From Siphonodentalium dalli (taxonomy: Eukaryota; Mollusca; Scaphopoda; Gadilida; Siphonodentaliidae), in the NCBI GenBank assembly GCA_032622095.1, contig CP136061.1, forward strand, positions 128,416,754-128,480,753: a stretch of 64,000 bases of DNA. Reading direction: 5' to 3'. The position numbers and the translations under genes were made by a program. This document shows, in pieces, positions 50,885 through 63,179 of the stretch. Numbering within the stretch: position 1 is the first letter of the stretch; the number at the start of each line of letters is the position of its first letter. The notes beneath the pieces were generated by a model, which ran no database searches, was not told the DNA's origin, and saw only the letters and a list, made by a program, of their open reading frames with translations.

Positions 50885-51270
50885 GACATATTATGGACTT
50901 GTTCGGTTGCGTGAAACTGATAAATTAGTACTATTAGTACTCAGGCGCTATGTCGACTGGGGGAATGTAGCATTCTACTAACATCGCCCAAAATCTAAAA
51001 TAAATCGACCATACATATAACTCCATAGAAAACACCGTCGGAACCACGCTCAATTGTAAATATTTACATCTCCATTCGGGACGCAACAATCGGCAATAAA
51101 CTAACGCAACTGATTTCGCCATCGACAGTCATTGCATTTAATAAATATATAAGACTGACGGTGTGTGTTGTAAATTTGGATTAATATTCATAAAGATAAC
51201 TACTTTGAACACGATTATTCTCCATTTCTATTTGGTCACACAACCGGAGTGTTTCACATCACTTTAATCA
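50885..51270 (+). repeat. Dispersed ~375-bp repeat, copy B
   Basis: Partner of 13450-13825 over its whole length, with many substitutions. It separates the two candidate first exons of the SLC22 gene. Confidence 0.75.
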
Positions 51271-51517
51271 TCTCATTTCATAATAAAATATTCGAAATAA
51301 AATCAATATTAATCGATAGAAGCGTTTCCGGACCTGGATCTGCAATTCATATTTATTATTTTATACCCACGCAACTATTTCAAATTTGTTATTTAAAGAG
51401 ATAACCGATCTTTAAACATGTTTTTCTCGAGCTTGGTGACACAAATGTTTTGTTTGCAAACTCGAATTCCTGGTAGTCCCGTTTTCCCGAAAGTGGGATC
51501 TATACGGGGTATCTTAC

Positions 51518-51660
51518 CTATGTTCTGGAGTTCCTGATATGAAGACAGATATTGTCATATAAATTCCACATGTTATGGCCGGCAGGCTTGCTAAAGCATA
51601 AACGCGTTGCTGAAATCGGCCGAACGACCCTATCTCGTCCAAAATATCATCGAACTTCAT
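51518..51660 (-). CDS. Second SLC22 first exon (alternative or paralogue relic)
   Basis: The ATG is at 51660 and the donor GTAAGA at 51517-51512. It is 143 bases, phase 2, the same as the exon at 49421. It encodes MKFDDILDEIGSFGRFQQRV then TM1 and ends TPEH plus a split Arg codon. By direct comparison 31 of 47 residues match exon 1, and most changes are conservative. It can splice in frame to exon 2. No second set of downstream exons exists between 49564 and 51517. It is either an alternative first exon with its own promoter or what remains of a tandem duplicate. Confidence 0.88.
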
Positions 51661-54600
51661 CGTGGAATTATGGAAGAGTGTTGGACAAATTAGCTCACAA
51701 TGGTGTACATATGGCGTTTACAGTTACTATATCTGAGTGGCTCTCTGTGTATTGTTATGAAAAAAATTCATTGCGAAATGTGTGTATTCTAAACACAAGT
51801 CATTCCACTTATATATGTTATATTCGCGAACAGCAAACACATTAATAATAAATGACACTAAAATTAAAAGTGTTTGCATACGCGCACATCTCCTTGCCAT
51901 GGTGAGACAATATAATGTGCTCGTGTATATATGGGGATATGTTCAACAAAGATGACAATAAGACATGTATAATATATTACACAAGAGCACCTCTGGCGTG
52001 AACCCTTCGCTTCCTGTCATTCAAAGCTGCACTGTGTTTTCCACATTGTCATTTGTGTAAATACATTATATTTATATAGGCTGTTGGCAGTCGGCACAAT
52101 ATTATGTGAACAATCATCGATATGCATGAACGTCTGTAAAACAACTAAATACTATCAACAGTACATGTCAAAAAAGATTAACTTTGTTCTATTTCCATTA
52201 TAAATTATTCATAAAAAATCATGATTTCGCATGTCAAAACCGACCAAGTCCAATTGGTCCAATAAAATACCAAATTCCAACCAAAATGTAAAGGTAAACA
52301 TTGGCAAAGGTCAAACCATTGAACAATAATATGAAATATTGACAAATTTCCGACACGCCGTAACAGTATAATGCTTACTTGAAAATGGTTTCAACATGCG
52401 AAACAACACCGAGAAGTAAACGTACACTGTATGTACATTCACGATGAGAACAAAGTCAATCTACATTCCAACGTTCTTCTTGGTAATGATCGATTTGCAG
52501 ACTTTTATGATTTTTCACATCTACCCACCGAGAAGCCTTCCATCACATCTACCTACAGTTACCCACTGAGAAAGCCTTCCGTACCTTTAAGTGACAAGTC
52601 CCCATGCAGTGATGGTAAATATAGTACACCAGCTGACACAGCATTTATTTAGCGTTGTGCGTTTATATATATAGGGACCATCGGCCCCTTTGTGCGCTTC
52701 GCGCAAATTTTGATCACAGACTATATTCTTTATTGCCTCCTGGTGGGAGAGAGTGTGCATGTAGAGCATGACAGTGTGTTTGATATTTACAGGTGCAAAT
52801 TATATACAATATAATAGGTACATATACAATTATTTGTATGGTCGTGCCGGCAATTCGGCAGAAATATTGTGCGTATAATAGCAACGTTAATAGTCTAGTC
52901 GTAGTTCTCAGAAAAGACATTTCTAGAAGCATTTCCGCGGAAAAGTGTCAAACCAACTTTTTTACCATATTTCGAAGGTGCCGAACACGAATAGACTGCC
53001 TGTCGCCCGATATGACATGCGGAAAATGACATATATATGTATAAGCTATACTACCCAGATCGATTACCAGAATTTGTTAATAATCGAGATTAAAGCACAT
53101 TTTGACAGTTTGAACATTTTGATTAAAACAACAAACCCAACTTTTAATTTAAAACTATTTTTTTTAAATTGAATTTTTTTTATTTATTTGATTTAATGTT
53201 TTTAAAAAAAATATTTTTTTTTAAATCAATATTTTGAGAAACTAACGCCATTTTAACCTTCGCCAGAGTACTCCGATCCATCACACCAAATTCCATTGAA
53301 ATCGGTCCAGGGGCGATCTGTTGAGACAAATTGCGAACAGACAGACATGCAAACAGACAGATCCTATACTCTTTTGTATAAACACATAAAAAAGTAAGTT
53401 CCCCCTCATTATAATACCCAGCAACTCCTGTTATTCATCATGTCGTTTTGAAATTTTAAACGAACTGAGAACATGGTAAATGCATCACATTATGGGGGTT
53501 AATTATCCCGATGTTTTTCTAAACTACATTTTTTTAAACAATACTTTCAACTTTGACCCTCAACGGAATCACGTGATGAGTTGACTGGGTGATCAGTGTT
53601 TATTGATTGTCACCGGCCTTAGTATTGCGTTGTATCTCCTTGAACTTGGGCAGCTGTTAACATGTGCACTGGAAATTATGGGCATGATTTGAACCACCTC
53701 ATATCTGTTCCACCGCATTCACTCGAAAGAACCCGTGTCCCGTATGGCATACCAAGCAAGTGTTATCGCCGTGTATTTATTGAAAGCAAACAACCTCTCA
53801 AAGCAGCTAGGTCGGTATAGAAGGATGGTATTTCACCGAATGCAACAAGAAAACTCGGTTACATTTCAATAAACTGACTGTGCCCAACTTGAAGACCGCT
53901 TCAAAGCCTGTCACACTTGTCCGTTTTCCGGATACGTTTCTGGAAATGGTTCGTTCGTTCATTTCACACATGTCCGTTTCTGTCCTATAACGGATGTGCG
54001 AAAGGGTGGGGGTATCTCGTTTCAGTAAATGTTGGTGCATTTGCATGTGTTGTAAGGGTATATTGTTGATGTTCAGGGTGTGCTGACAGTACAGTGCTAT
54101 TCAGTGATCCATAGGACAGGTTCAGATAAGCTCAACAAACAACCTCGGGTTATTTGTTGAACTTATTATCCGAATTACCAAAGATGATTATTTATCAACG
54201 CCACTTATTGATGACTTCGGTACCCAGTATCTCCGATTTGACCATTACAGAGTATACCAATGTCCTCCTTCATATGGCAAATGGTGACTACGGTACACGA
54301 GGGGGGGTCTAAATTTAGTCTCGTCTCATCCATGCAACCAAATGAAAATAACTTCTGTATATATCTACTCTAATTCATGCAGAGACCTGGATATCCCATC
54401 ATCGAGTTTCAGAGATCATGCGGTTACCAGATTCATCGAACAAATGTGAAAATCAGCCGTCATTCCAGTGGTGGTCCATGTGTTACATGTATTATTTCGA
54501 ATTTCCAACTTTTGAGTATTTGCACCCCTCCCTCAGACAAGCTTGTACGAGTCCGTCCTTTATCAAAGTACGTTAAGTGGCATGCAGGAATAGTTCGGAA

Positions 54601-55055
54601 ATGTTCTGAAATGATTTCCAGATTCCCTTGAAAATGTGTATATAAACACTGTCTTACCATTCGATATACTGTGGCCATAATTTTTCAACTTTTTTTTTTT
54701 TTTACGTCCTCTCATGAATTCAGGCATTTCTGTGCATCGTGATGACTTCTATGCTTCGGGTCATATATATAGGTGAATATATTTTCTGATACTATACGGA
54801 TAAGATCAGCGATGAAAAATTGAGATAATTCTCTTTCCTTTAAAGGCACGGGCGTTCGTTGTAGAAATATTCATATTTGTTCAAATCGCCATCAACGGAA
54901 GGAATATTAAAATATATATAGTTTTGTTCATATGTCAATCACAATCAGCGCGTAAATAGTATATTGTCGTCAAGCCGCACGATGTTGTACATAAACAAGA
55001 ACCTTCTCGTGTCACAGAAGTTTTGCTTCTGTTTACATAACACAGCGCAATTCTA
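51661..55055. other. No gene recognised
   Basis: AT-rich sequence upstream of the SLC22 gene. It has one repeat tail at 53280-53375 (CACCAAATTCCATTGAAATC then AACAGACAGACATGCAAACAGA). A small hairpin surrounding CAACAAACAACCTC lies at 54130-54165. Short ORFs show no family resemblance. Confidence 0.4.
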
Positions 55056-55068
55056 TTGGTTAATCATC

Positions 55069-55157
55069 ACACACACACCCACCCACCCACACACACACAC
55101 CCTCTCACACACACACACATCCCAACCCCCCCCCCCCCCCCACACACACACACATAT
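55069..55157 (+). repeat. CA-rich microsatellite with C run
   Basis: ACACACAC blocks interrupted by CCCACC and a 15-base C run. Flanked on the right by AACGCTCTTTAT words seen again at 55206. Confidence 0.9.
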
Positions 55158-55159
55158 GA

Positions 55160-56560
55160 TATAAACGCTCTTTATTATTTCCATATCAGGAAAACTGTAA
55201 CAAATAACGCTCTTTATGTTTACCATATCCGAATATAAACAAAAGCCAGGAAATGTAACGTTTTTTGCTTTTGTTTACACATAACAAAGGAAAAACATTT
55301 GACAATACCATACTGTTTATGCCATATTTCTGATTGGTATAAGAACAAGGTCTGTTTATATTTTAATATTTTCTGTTTGTGGCAGTTTGTGGCGGTTTTT
55401 GACGGAGCTGAATATTTGAACAGCATACCCACCGACAACGCCGCCCGTATCTTTAATATTTGGCACTCTAAGAATAACTTTTAAAAAATAAACACAGGTG
55501 TACTATGTGGATACCAGGGAAAATGACGTCACGCAGAATTGCCATATCCGTTAATTTGTCGAGAAACGGACCATTTTTAGTCCGAGCCAATAAATGAAAT
55601 TGCCGGAGGCGTTTTCCTGAGATATGTGAAAGGTCCAATAGTCCGACAGCCGATGCAGACCTGCGTGTTTTGGTGTATAAAGTTTTTTTCTCTGTGGTTT
55701 CTGTTAGTCGAGACACCCCACAACAATAATCAATCGGCTAATCGGCTGGACTTCTGTCAGCCTTGTGGAAAACATTTTATTAGCCCCTGATTAGCCCCGA
55801 ACAAAAATGACCTAAAAATAATATCGAAAAACACGTTTTTCTCTTAAATCCCTAGTTTGCTGTTGAAATCATACTACAAACTCCGGTTTCGGGCTGAAAA
55901 CGATTTCAGATACAAGAAACGTCGATTTGGTATCAACGCCGGCTAAAAAAAAATCCCAAATGCAGCGAAAATATCGGTCGAAAGTATAGAATTTTTTTCA
56001 TATTTTTGAAAATTTCAACTAAATCCCGCTGATTGTCACCAAAACATTGAACCAGTGGGCCGAATTCAGTAGTGATAATGAGCATAGGCATATCCAACAT
56101 ATATGCGATCCCCCTCCTATCAGCCGCGAGAAAACGTTTTAAATAAAGAGAGTTGTTTTTAAATGTTTTAAATAAAGAGCGTTATGATATGTGAACACTC
56201 ACATTCTTCGCTGTACATATGTCGTCAGTGTCTTCTTGTCACTCACCATGTTTTTTTCAGTTCGTTCAACGGTTCAAAACGATCGGGTTAATGACGTAGG
56301 AGATAAGTAAGATTCGCGCAATTTGTTCTGAGGGTCTTGCTTTTGTGTCTGGAGGTCTGGAGGGGGTCAACAACTTTACCCCCTATTCTTGAAAACCTAA
56401 CTTCCCAACTGCGAATTTTCGTTTGCACCCCTTGCATGTGTTGTAATTTTTCAACTGCGTGATAGGTTAGAATTGTCCGATAGTTGGAAGTTTGATGTTA
56501 ATACCTCCTACAGTCAGGGGCAACAATTGTTTCCGGTACGTCGTATCGTATGAGGGAGTG
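55160..56560. other. No gene recognised
   Basis: It contains copies of the short word AATAAAGAGCGTT (inverted at 55165 and 55206, direct at about 56168) and a poly-C-family-like segment at 56370-56490 (AACTGCGAATTTTCGTTTGC). No coding exon. Confidence 0.4.
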
Positions 56561-56564
56561 GGTA

Positions 56565-57130
56565 TGTGGTCAAGGAGTCACAGATGCAGTTCGAATTGGA
56601 CTCATGGCGCACCCCTCGCGAATCTCGGAATGAATATCGAACGAATATTGAACGTGAACTAGAATTTAAGTACAAAAAATGGAAATGTTTTGAGTTGGAG
56701 AGCACGAATTAGGTCTATAGAAGTCTCCTGGTGCAAACAATTTTTCTACGAATTTCTTCTGTTTTTTTTTTTCGATTTGTTAGCCGAAATTTTCGAAGAC
56801 CAGCTATGGTATTCGATATTCAAAACGCATGACCCTGACATGTCTGGACTTGTAGTTTATCATGTGCAGTTCTCATATGAGAGGGACTATAATCATCAAA
56901 TTTCAGCTCATTCGGCCCGTTAATACAGCCTGCGCTCTCTATAGCTATAAAAGTGCGGCATTTCGGACGATATTTCAGTGGGAGAGCACGAATTGGACTC
57001 ATTGCACACCCATCTTGGATTGAACGAAAATTCTAATTTTTTTATTTTTCGATGTCGCGAATATCGAACTAACTCACGCGAATATCGAATGGATATCGAA
57101 CGTCGAACTAACTTCAGGCACCTCACAAAT
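56565..57130 (+). repeat. Imperfect repeat with GAATTGGACTCAT words
   Basis: Repeated words are GAATTGGACTCATKGCRCACCC (about 56595 and 56990), GAGAGCACGAATT (56699, 56980) and dense ATATCGAAC words. It is an old tandem duplication. Confidence 0.5.
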
Positions 57131-57329
57131 TTAGCTTTTCAGTTGATAACATATCAGTTCAGTGAACCAAACCTTGACTTTCTACTCTGTTGACATTTTG
57201 TAGACATAGCCATGATATATTACTTGTTAAGCTCCAATTACAATTCCAAGTTGACATATTTTGAAAATAAATATACAGAGGATATTTATCCTGACAACCA
57301 GTCTGTCAACCAGCCCATTATCTAGCATT

Positions 57330-58060
57330 ATTCAAGATGACTTCTGGCAGCCACGTTTTATAACGAATTTCGGCAATAATCGATAGCTCCTATCTCGAGG
57401 TCACCACGAAGATCCATATGAAGTTTGGTGACAATTGGATGGGGGATGTGGCCTGTGGTATGCCAAACGATTTAGTCAGGCAGAGTAAAATCCAAGATGG
57501 GCACTGGCAGCTATGTTTTTTTTAACGAATTTCGGAAATAATCGATGGCTCTCATCTAGAGGTCACCCCGAAGATCAATATTGAGTTTGGTGATAATCGG
57601 ATGAGGGATGTGCCGAAGGATTTAGTCATGCAAAGAGTAAAATCCAAGATGGCCACTGGCAGTCATGTTTTTCTACAGATTTCTGAAAAAATTGATGGCT
57701 CCAATCACCATGAAGATCCAGATAAAGTTTGGTAATGATCGATGGCTCCCATCTAGAGGTCACCCCGAAGATTGATATGAAGTTTGGTGATGATAGAATG
57801 AGAGTTGTGACCTGTAGGGTGTGCCAAAGGATTTAGTCATACAAAGAGTAAAATCCAAGATGGCTGCTGGTGGCCATGTTTTTCATGAAATTCGGTGAAG
57901 TTTGATGGCTCCCATCTAGTGGTCACACAAAAGATACATATGAAATTTTGTGAGAATGGGATGTGGTCTGTAAGTTGTGCCAAAGAATATAGTCATGCAA
58001 AGAGTAAAATCCAAGATGGCTGCCTGTATCCCGCACCCCCGGTATATTTGGTACTTTGTT
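57330..58060 (+). repeat. Tandem array, ~160-170-bp unit, about five copies
   Basis: Each unit carries CAAGATGGCYRCTGGCAGYC-like sequence, AATTTCGGNAATAATCGATG, CATCTAGAGGTCACCCCGAA, ATGAAGTTTGGTGAYAATNG and GTGCCAAAGGATTTAGTCAT. Units vary by deletion. This is non-coding. Confidence 0.85.
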
Positions 58061-58139
58061 GAGTCCCCATGTTCATCAATCCTGGTCCACTGGCATTCCA
58101 AATAACCTTCAAGTCTGACCATTGCTACTGGAGTTACAA

Positions 58140-58720
58140 TGCAAAATATTGGTACAGAGTGAAAATTGAATATAATTCTAAGTCCAACAAGGGCCGTAAC
58201 TCTGGTAACAATGAATGGACGAACCCCATAGTCAGTGTGTATTGTTTCCACCTAAACTGGGCTACCAACATGCCAAAGCACAACCAAATCTGATGATCCA
58301 TGCCAGAGTTACCAGCTGAAATGTTCAAACAAAGACAAAATTCACAAATAAGTCAAACAAGAGCTATACAAATATGATACAGTAATGCCCTAAGTAATTG
58401 ACCCCTCTCACTGTGAGCTTTCCGATGAATGGCAACAAGCCATATTTCTGACTAAATCCTGAAAAATTAACCCATAATTCTGCTATGGTTAAGGAGTCGA
58501 TTACTTAAGAGCATTACTGTAGTCCATGCCCATGTTGCAAGCTGAAATGTTCTTTGGGGCACATCTTTCCAAGTCAAACATGGTCAGTAACTGGTAAAAT
58601 GAATGGACTTAACCTGTAGTATGTGTGTAACCTGTCCTCCAACCTGTGCTATCACCGTGTCAAAGGACAATGATATCTGATAATTGAAACCCAAGATACA
58701 AGGTTATATGTTTGTATAGG
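58140..58720 (+). repeat. Two repeat units related to the GGGCCATAACTC families
   Basis: AACAAGGGCCGTAACTCTGG then AATGAATGGACGAACCC, and again AATGAATGGACTTAACC, with CCAACMTGYGCTAYCAC-like words. The unit is interrupted by the MITE at 58380-58519. The end at 58720 has a GACAGACGG tail. Confidence 0.6.
58380..58519. mobile_element. Tc1/mariner-type MITE (140 bp)
   Basis: Terminal inverted repeats CAGTAATGCCCTAAGTAATT and, inverted on the right, CAGTAATGCTCTTAAGTAAT. They are flanked by TA on both sides (58378-58379 and 58520-58521), the Tc1/mariner target duplication. No transposase. Confidence 0.75.
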
Positions 58721-58724
58721 TGGA

Positions 58725-61700
58725 CAGACGGAGCCATCGACTATATACAACAAACCACCTTCCGGGGTCAGGGGCATATTAATACAAGCCCCTCTTCTGG
58801 TGGCTATAAGAAGTAAAGTGAATATCTTTGAATAAATAACAATATTTAATCTTTGTGAGTCAATAATGATCATACTATACATTTCCCAAAATACATGGAG
58901 TCTGAAATTTGAATACAAAACATAATTTCCCGGCTGAAAAATCATCTCATTACAACACACTAAATATATAATTGAACATTAGGGAATAGGTACAGGTGCC
59001 TGGATTTTCCTCAATAATTGATTTGAATGTTATGCCTATACCCGTCTACCAGTAGCTGAAATTCTTAAACCTGGGGTATGCTCATTTCACTCCTGCATAA
59101 ATTTCAAGAATAGTAAGTCTTAAGGTGATCACTGAATAAATACATCAAAAGGAAAAACAAAAACCCTCCTTTCACCTCCAAAAATTACGAAATTTTAATT
59201 GTAAATATAACATCACAAGTACAACATGGACTGATACCATTAGAACTATCAAAGTGGATAATGAATATGTATACTTGAATGTTACTTGTCATGTGCCCCC
59301 ATCAACAATAGATAATAATTTTCATATCCTCCAAAATGCTGGTATATGTGGATGAAATGCCAGTAATTTTGGAAGATCATAGACAATAACGACTAACATT
59401 TAAACAATCAGATCATGTGCTTGATGATTCCCCATTTGATTTGACACCAATATAGAAATTAATTGCTATCAATGACATCTGTATCATACAAGTATCACAA
59501 AGACGCGGAGAGAAATATCCAAATTGATATGATAATAAGCATAAAAACATATTTTAGAAACTCTTGATATCTGACCATAAGAACCTCCCATGAATGGTCT
59601 CATAAGTTTGATATCTTTATCTTCTGGTATAGAACATGTACAAGTTGTAGTTTTAGCGCATGAAATAAAATGGGGAATGTTTAAGCAAGTTAGTTACACT
59701 CAATATTACATACATAAAAAGATAACATCATATTAAATTCAAAGCTGCCCAGTCAGCTATGATGAGTCTAACATTTCCAGTAAGGCCATGCATTTAATAA
59801 CTCATTCACAACATCATACATTCGAGAGTAAATCAACAAAGCAACAGTTTTCCCCCTTAATAAATGTGGGGTCTCCCCCCCCCCCCCCCCATTATAAACT
59901 GACACAGATTTGTTGATTAAATTGTCAAAAGCTAACAATTCTACTTGAATTTTAACCACATTGCTTAATTGATGATTTCAGCTCATTGATGAAATTTCCC
60001 TGAAATTTTATACAATTTCACGTCTAAAAAAGATAAATGGCCATAAACTTGTCACTAGAAAGTTCCACACACTAATATTATATATATGGGGCTACAAGTG
60101 TTACTAGAACACATAAGCTGTGATCACTGACTGTTTTTCCATCCATAATCTATCTTTTTAGTCAGTTTTAAGTAAAAAATGTATGACAACACATGTCTGT
60201 GTGTTATCCATGGATACAAATATAAGTGGTGTCTTTGAAGCGAGTTTCATAAAGTTTTCATAAAAAGTGTTGTCCAGGAACAAAGAAGTTCAGAACACAT
60301 CTTGAATTTTTCTTGCATGAGAATGATAATCAAAATGCATCAAATCTGACCAAGCAGCTATATGTACTATATATATACTATGAAGGCATGATGAGCCAAG
60401 ATTTTTTCAAGCCGATTGCACTGCCAGTGACATAGCCTCAACCTCAAAGGTCATCTCTTATCAAACATTTCACCCCCAAGTTATGGTCCGAAACCTTTAT
60501 TTTTATTATTCGAAATATCTATTAAACAATGTAGCAACATATGTCCCAAAATGAATGTAATATGGTTTCCTCAGAACCGGAAGTGCAGTCAGCTTGGAAA
60601 AATATTGGTTCTTGTCATCATTCAATTCATATTAAGCTAAATACATCCAATGATTACATCAACATCAGTAGCAATCAATTCCAATGGAGTTTGTGAATGC
60701 AGCGTCATGAGCTACCTGATATGAGATAGCTTGATATAACCAAAGGATCGCCACGTCAACATCACTGCAGGCTACATACACAATAAATACTAATAGCAAG
60801 GTTTAGATCTCCCTGGCCCTTATAACTTCAAGAGCTGAAAGACTATACATGTAATATTCTATGTATGGCTGGGAAAAATTCATCCACTAGTGAATTGTAT
60901 ACATTCTAAGCAAGGCCTGTGCAACAGTTTTTATTGTTTTCTTGAGTCAATAACAAATCATAAATACACCATCCTATCGATCATATTATGTTTAACCGAC
61001 ACTTTTACAAAACAAATAAAGTTTGAACAGCGTACATAAGTTATCAATTTATTTCTGTTCAGCTATCATTGGATAATTTTTCATGCCACTCATAGATATA
61101 ATTTTAGCCTTGAAGTTTTAAGTTAAAGGAAAGGGGATCTAAGCCTTGCTCCTATACAGTTAATAAATCAAAACAATATATAAATAAGTTATAAAATAAA
61201 ATACACCATCACCAGAGGTGGGAAACAGGCCACAGATGAACAGGAAAGTTGAGTGAAATAGTCTTCTTTCTTCAGCAAACTGCTCCCAACTTCATAGTCA
61301 GAGAGAATCAAGTCACTCAAATATTGCACACAAGGAAACAAGAAAACAACTATTCCAATTATAACTTATTCATTTCATCAAAATGAGTACTACAGAGATG
61401 AAGTGATAGTAATGCAAATGGTATTTCATTGTTGCATGTTACTATTTTTCCAAGTTATTCAAAGTAATGTGTAATGCCCAAATTTTTCATTACAAGTAAT
61501 GCATTTATCTTCCTATCAAGTTTTAGATTGTATATGGAGTATAAAATAATAAATCTGAATGGAAGCTACCTGTCCGGAAATTCTTTTATCAATTAATACT
61601 GATTAATTTTAAAATAATTTCTGTTAAAATACAAACAACAATTCGGGACAGTTTATACGCTATTTTAAGAACAGAAACTTCAGGCGCTTTGGGAGTGTAC

Positions 61701-62653
61701 CAAGAAGGAAAACTACTCTTTCTTGTTAGCGCTCTCCATCAAGGCAAAAATGTCATTTACTATTTAGATTCTATTATTTTGCAGGATTAAACCACTTTAT
61801 TATGCCTTCTATAATAGACAAATACTATACCCAATCTTCAGTTTTGTGTGTGTTTTATTCACAGAAAAAGATATTTTTTAGTCTTGAAATTGGGTTTTAT
61901 AAAAAAATCATTTTGTTGTTGTAATTTTTCCTGGAAAGATAGACCATCTTTAACCCATTACTTGCAACAACTTACATTTTAATTACTTTCTGCATGATAT
62001 TTCTTCATTCTGATATTTTGAAAAGCATACTGATATGAAGTGCTTCGATATCAGCAATTGTGACATGATATTTAGCTACACATCTATAAAATATAACCTC
62101 TGTAGAGACAAGAAGTAAATCAACACCCTACATCAGAACCATGTGTGTTGTTACTGTTGTGTAAAGATACAGTAATCCTCAGCAAGCATGTGATTATTTA
62201 TATTTTGTATTATGCATGTTTGTTTCCTTCACTAATCAACACTCCTCCCTTATGATTCATGAGAGAGAAGCCACTTATCTGTAATCCGTTAAGCTGAGGC
62301 CTAAATGAATGTAATTATCTTAACACTCAAATGACCATTATGTAAGTACTTCTTCCTGCACACAATCCCAATGTAACAAATAAAACAGAACAAGTGAAAA
62401 AGTATGAAATCTGTATCACAAAACTCTTAAAGGTCCATGATTCGATTTGAGACAAAAATTTGTCAAACTTTCTTAATACAATTTTCAGCTTACCATTACA
62501 GGGCAAAAGTAAAATAGAACAATACTAGAAATCACCATCATTTCTATGACACAGGCATAATGACAATCCACAAAAGTGTCCATCAGTCATAAGTTGAAAA
62601 CAAGTACAAACAATCATAATTGAGAATGCTCTGTATAATATACTGCATTTGGG
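58725..62653. other. No gene recognised; low-repeat AT-rich sequence
   Basis: Nearly 4 kb of AT-rich sequence with one 14-base C run (59877-59890). It has fewer visible repeats than the rest of the window and could include untranslated sequence of a neighbouring gene. I see no exon on either strand. Confidence 0.4.
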
Positions 62654-62753
62654 NNNNNNNNNNNNNNNNNNNNNNNNNNNNNNNNNNNNNNNNNNNNNNN
62701 NNNNNNNNNNNNNNNNNNNNNNNNNNNNNNNNNNNNNNNNNNNNNNNNNNNNN
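62654..62753. other. Assembly gap (100 N)
   Basis: Exactly 100 unknown bases, the conventional size for a gap of unknown length. ORFs spanning it are meaningless. Confidence 1.
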
Positions 62754-63179
62754 AGTAGTTTCAACCACAGAAATCCCGTGCAAAATAATATCCGTACTCA
62801 GCAGTCCCGACATTCTTTGATGTTACCGCGACATTTATTATGTTGCATATAACATCGCTATTTCAATGCACACCAAACATTACGTTGTAGTTTTGGCGCT
62901 TTGATTTCAAAGGGTTACGCTGTACTGGTAACACACTGTGCTCAATTGACCCGCTTTTTCACCAGTATTCCTGAGTATTCTGTTTAACCCCCCGAACTCC
63001 CATTGCAGCCGGATTTCTTATGACATATTGCTAATTACTTTTGGTACATGTATGAATCAAACAGATCATCTGCGAGGGGAATGGGTCCGTGGGACGGACC
63101 CGCAGCCGGCCTGGCAGAAACCCTGTCTGTATATTATGTTATTTGTTTGGATTTGGAAATAAAAATATGTTTACATCAA

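Larger units (their letters stand above)
49564..51517. other. Upstream region of exon 1, with hairpin and dispersed repeat
   Basis: This stretch would contain the 5' UTR and promoter of transcripts starting from exon 1. It holds a 30-bp-stem hairpin (50314-50388) and the second copy of a dispersed repeat (50885-51270). No TATA box or start site can be assigned with confidence. Confidence 0.4.

Noticed and set aside
55056-55238. His/Pro/Thr-rich ORFs
   Set aside because: They translate a CA microsatellite and C run.
62525-62852. ORFs crossing the N gap
   Set aside because: They run through 100 unknown bases and have no support.
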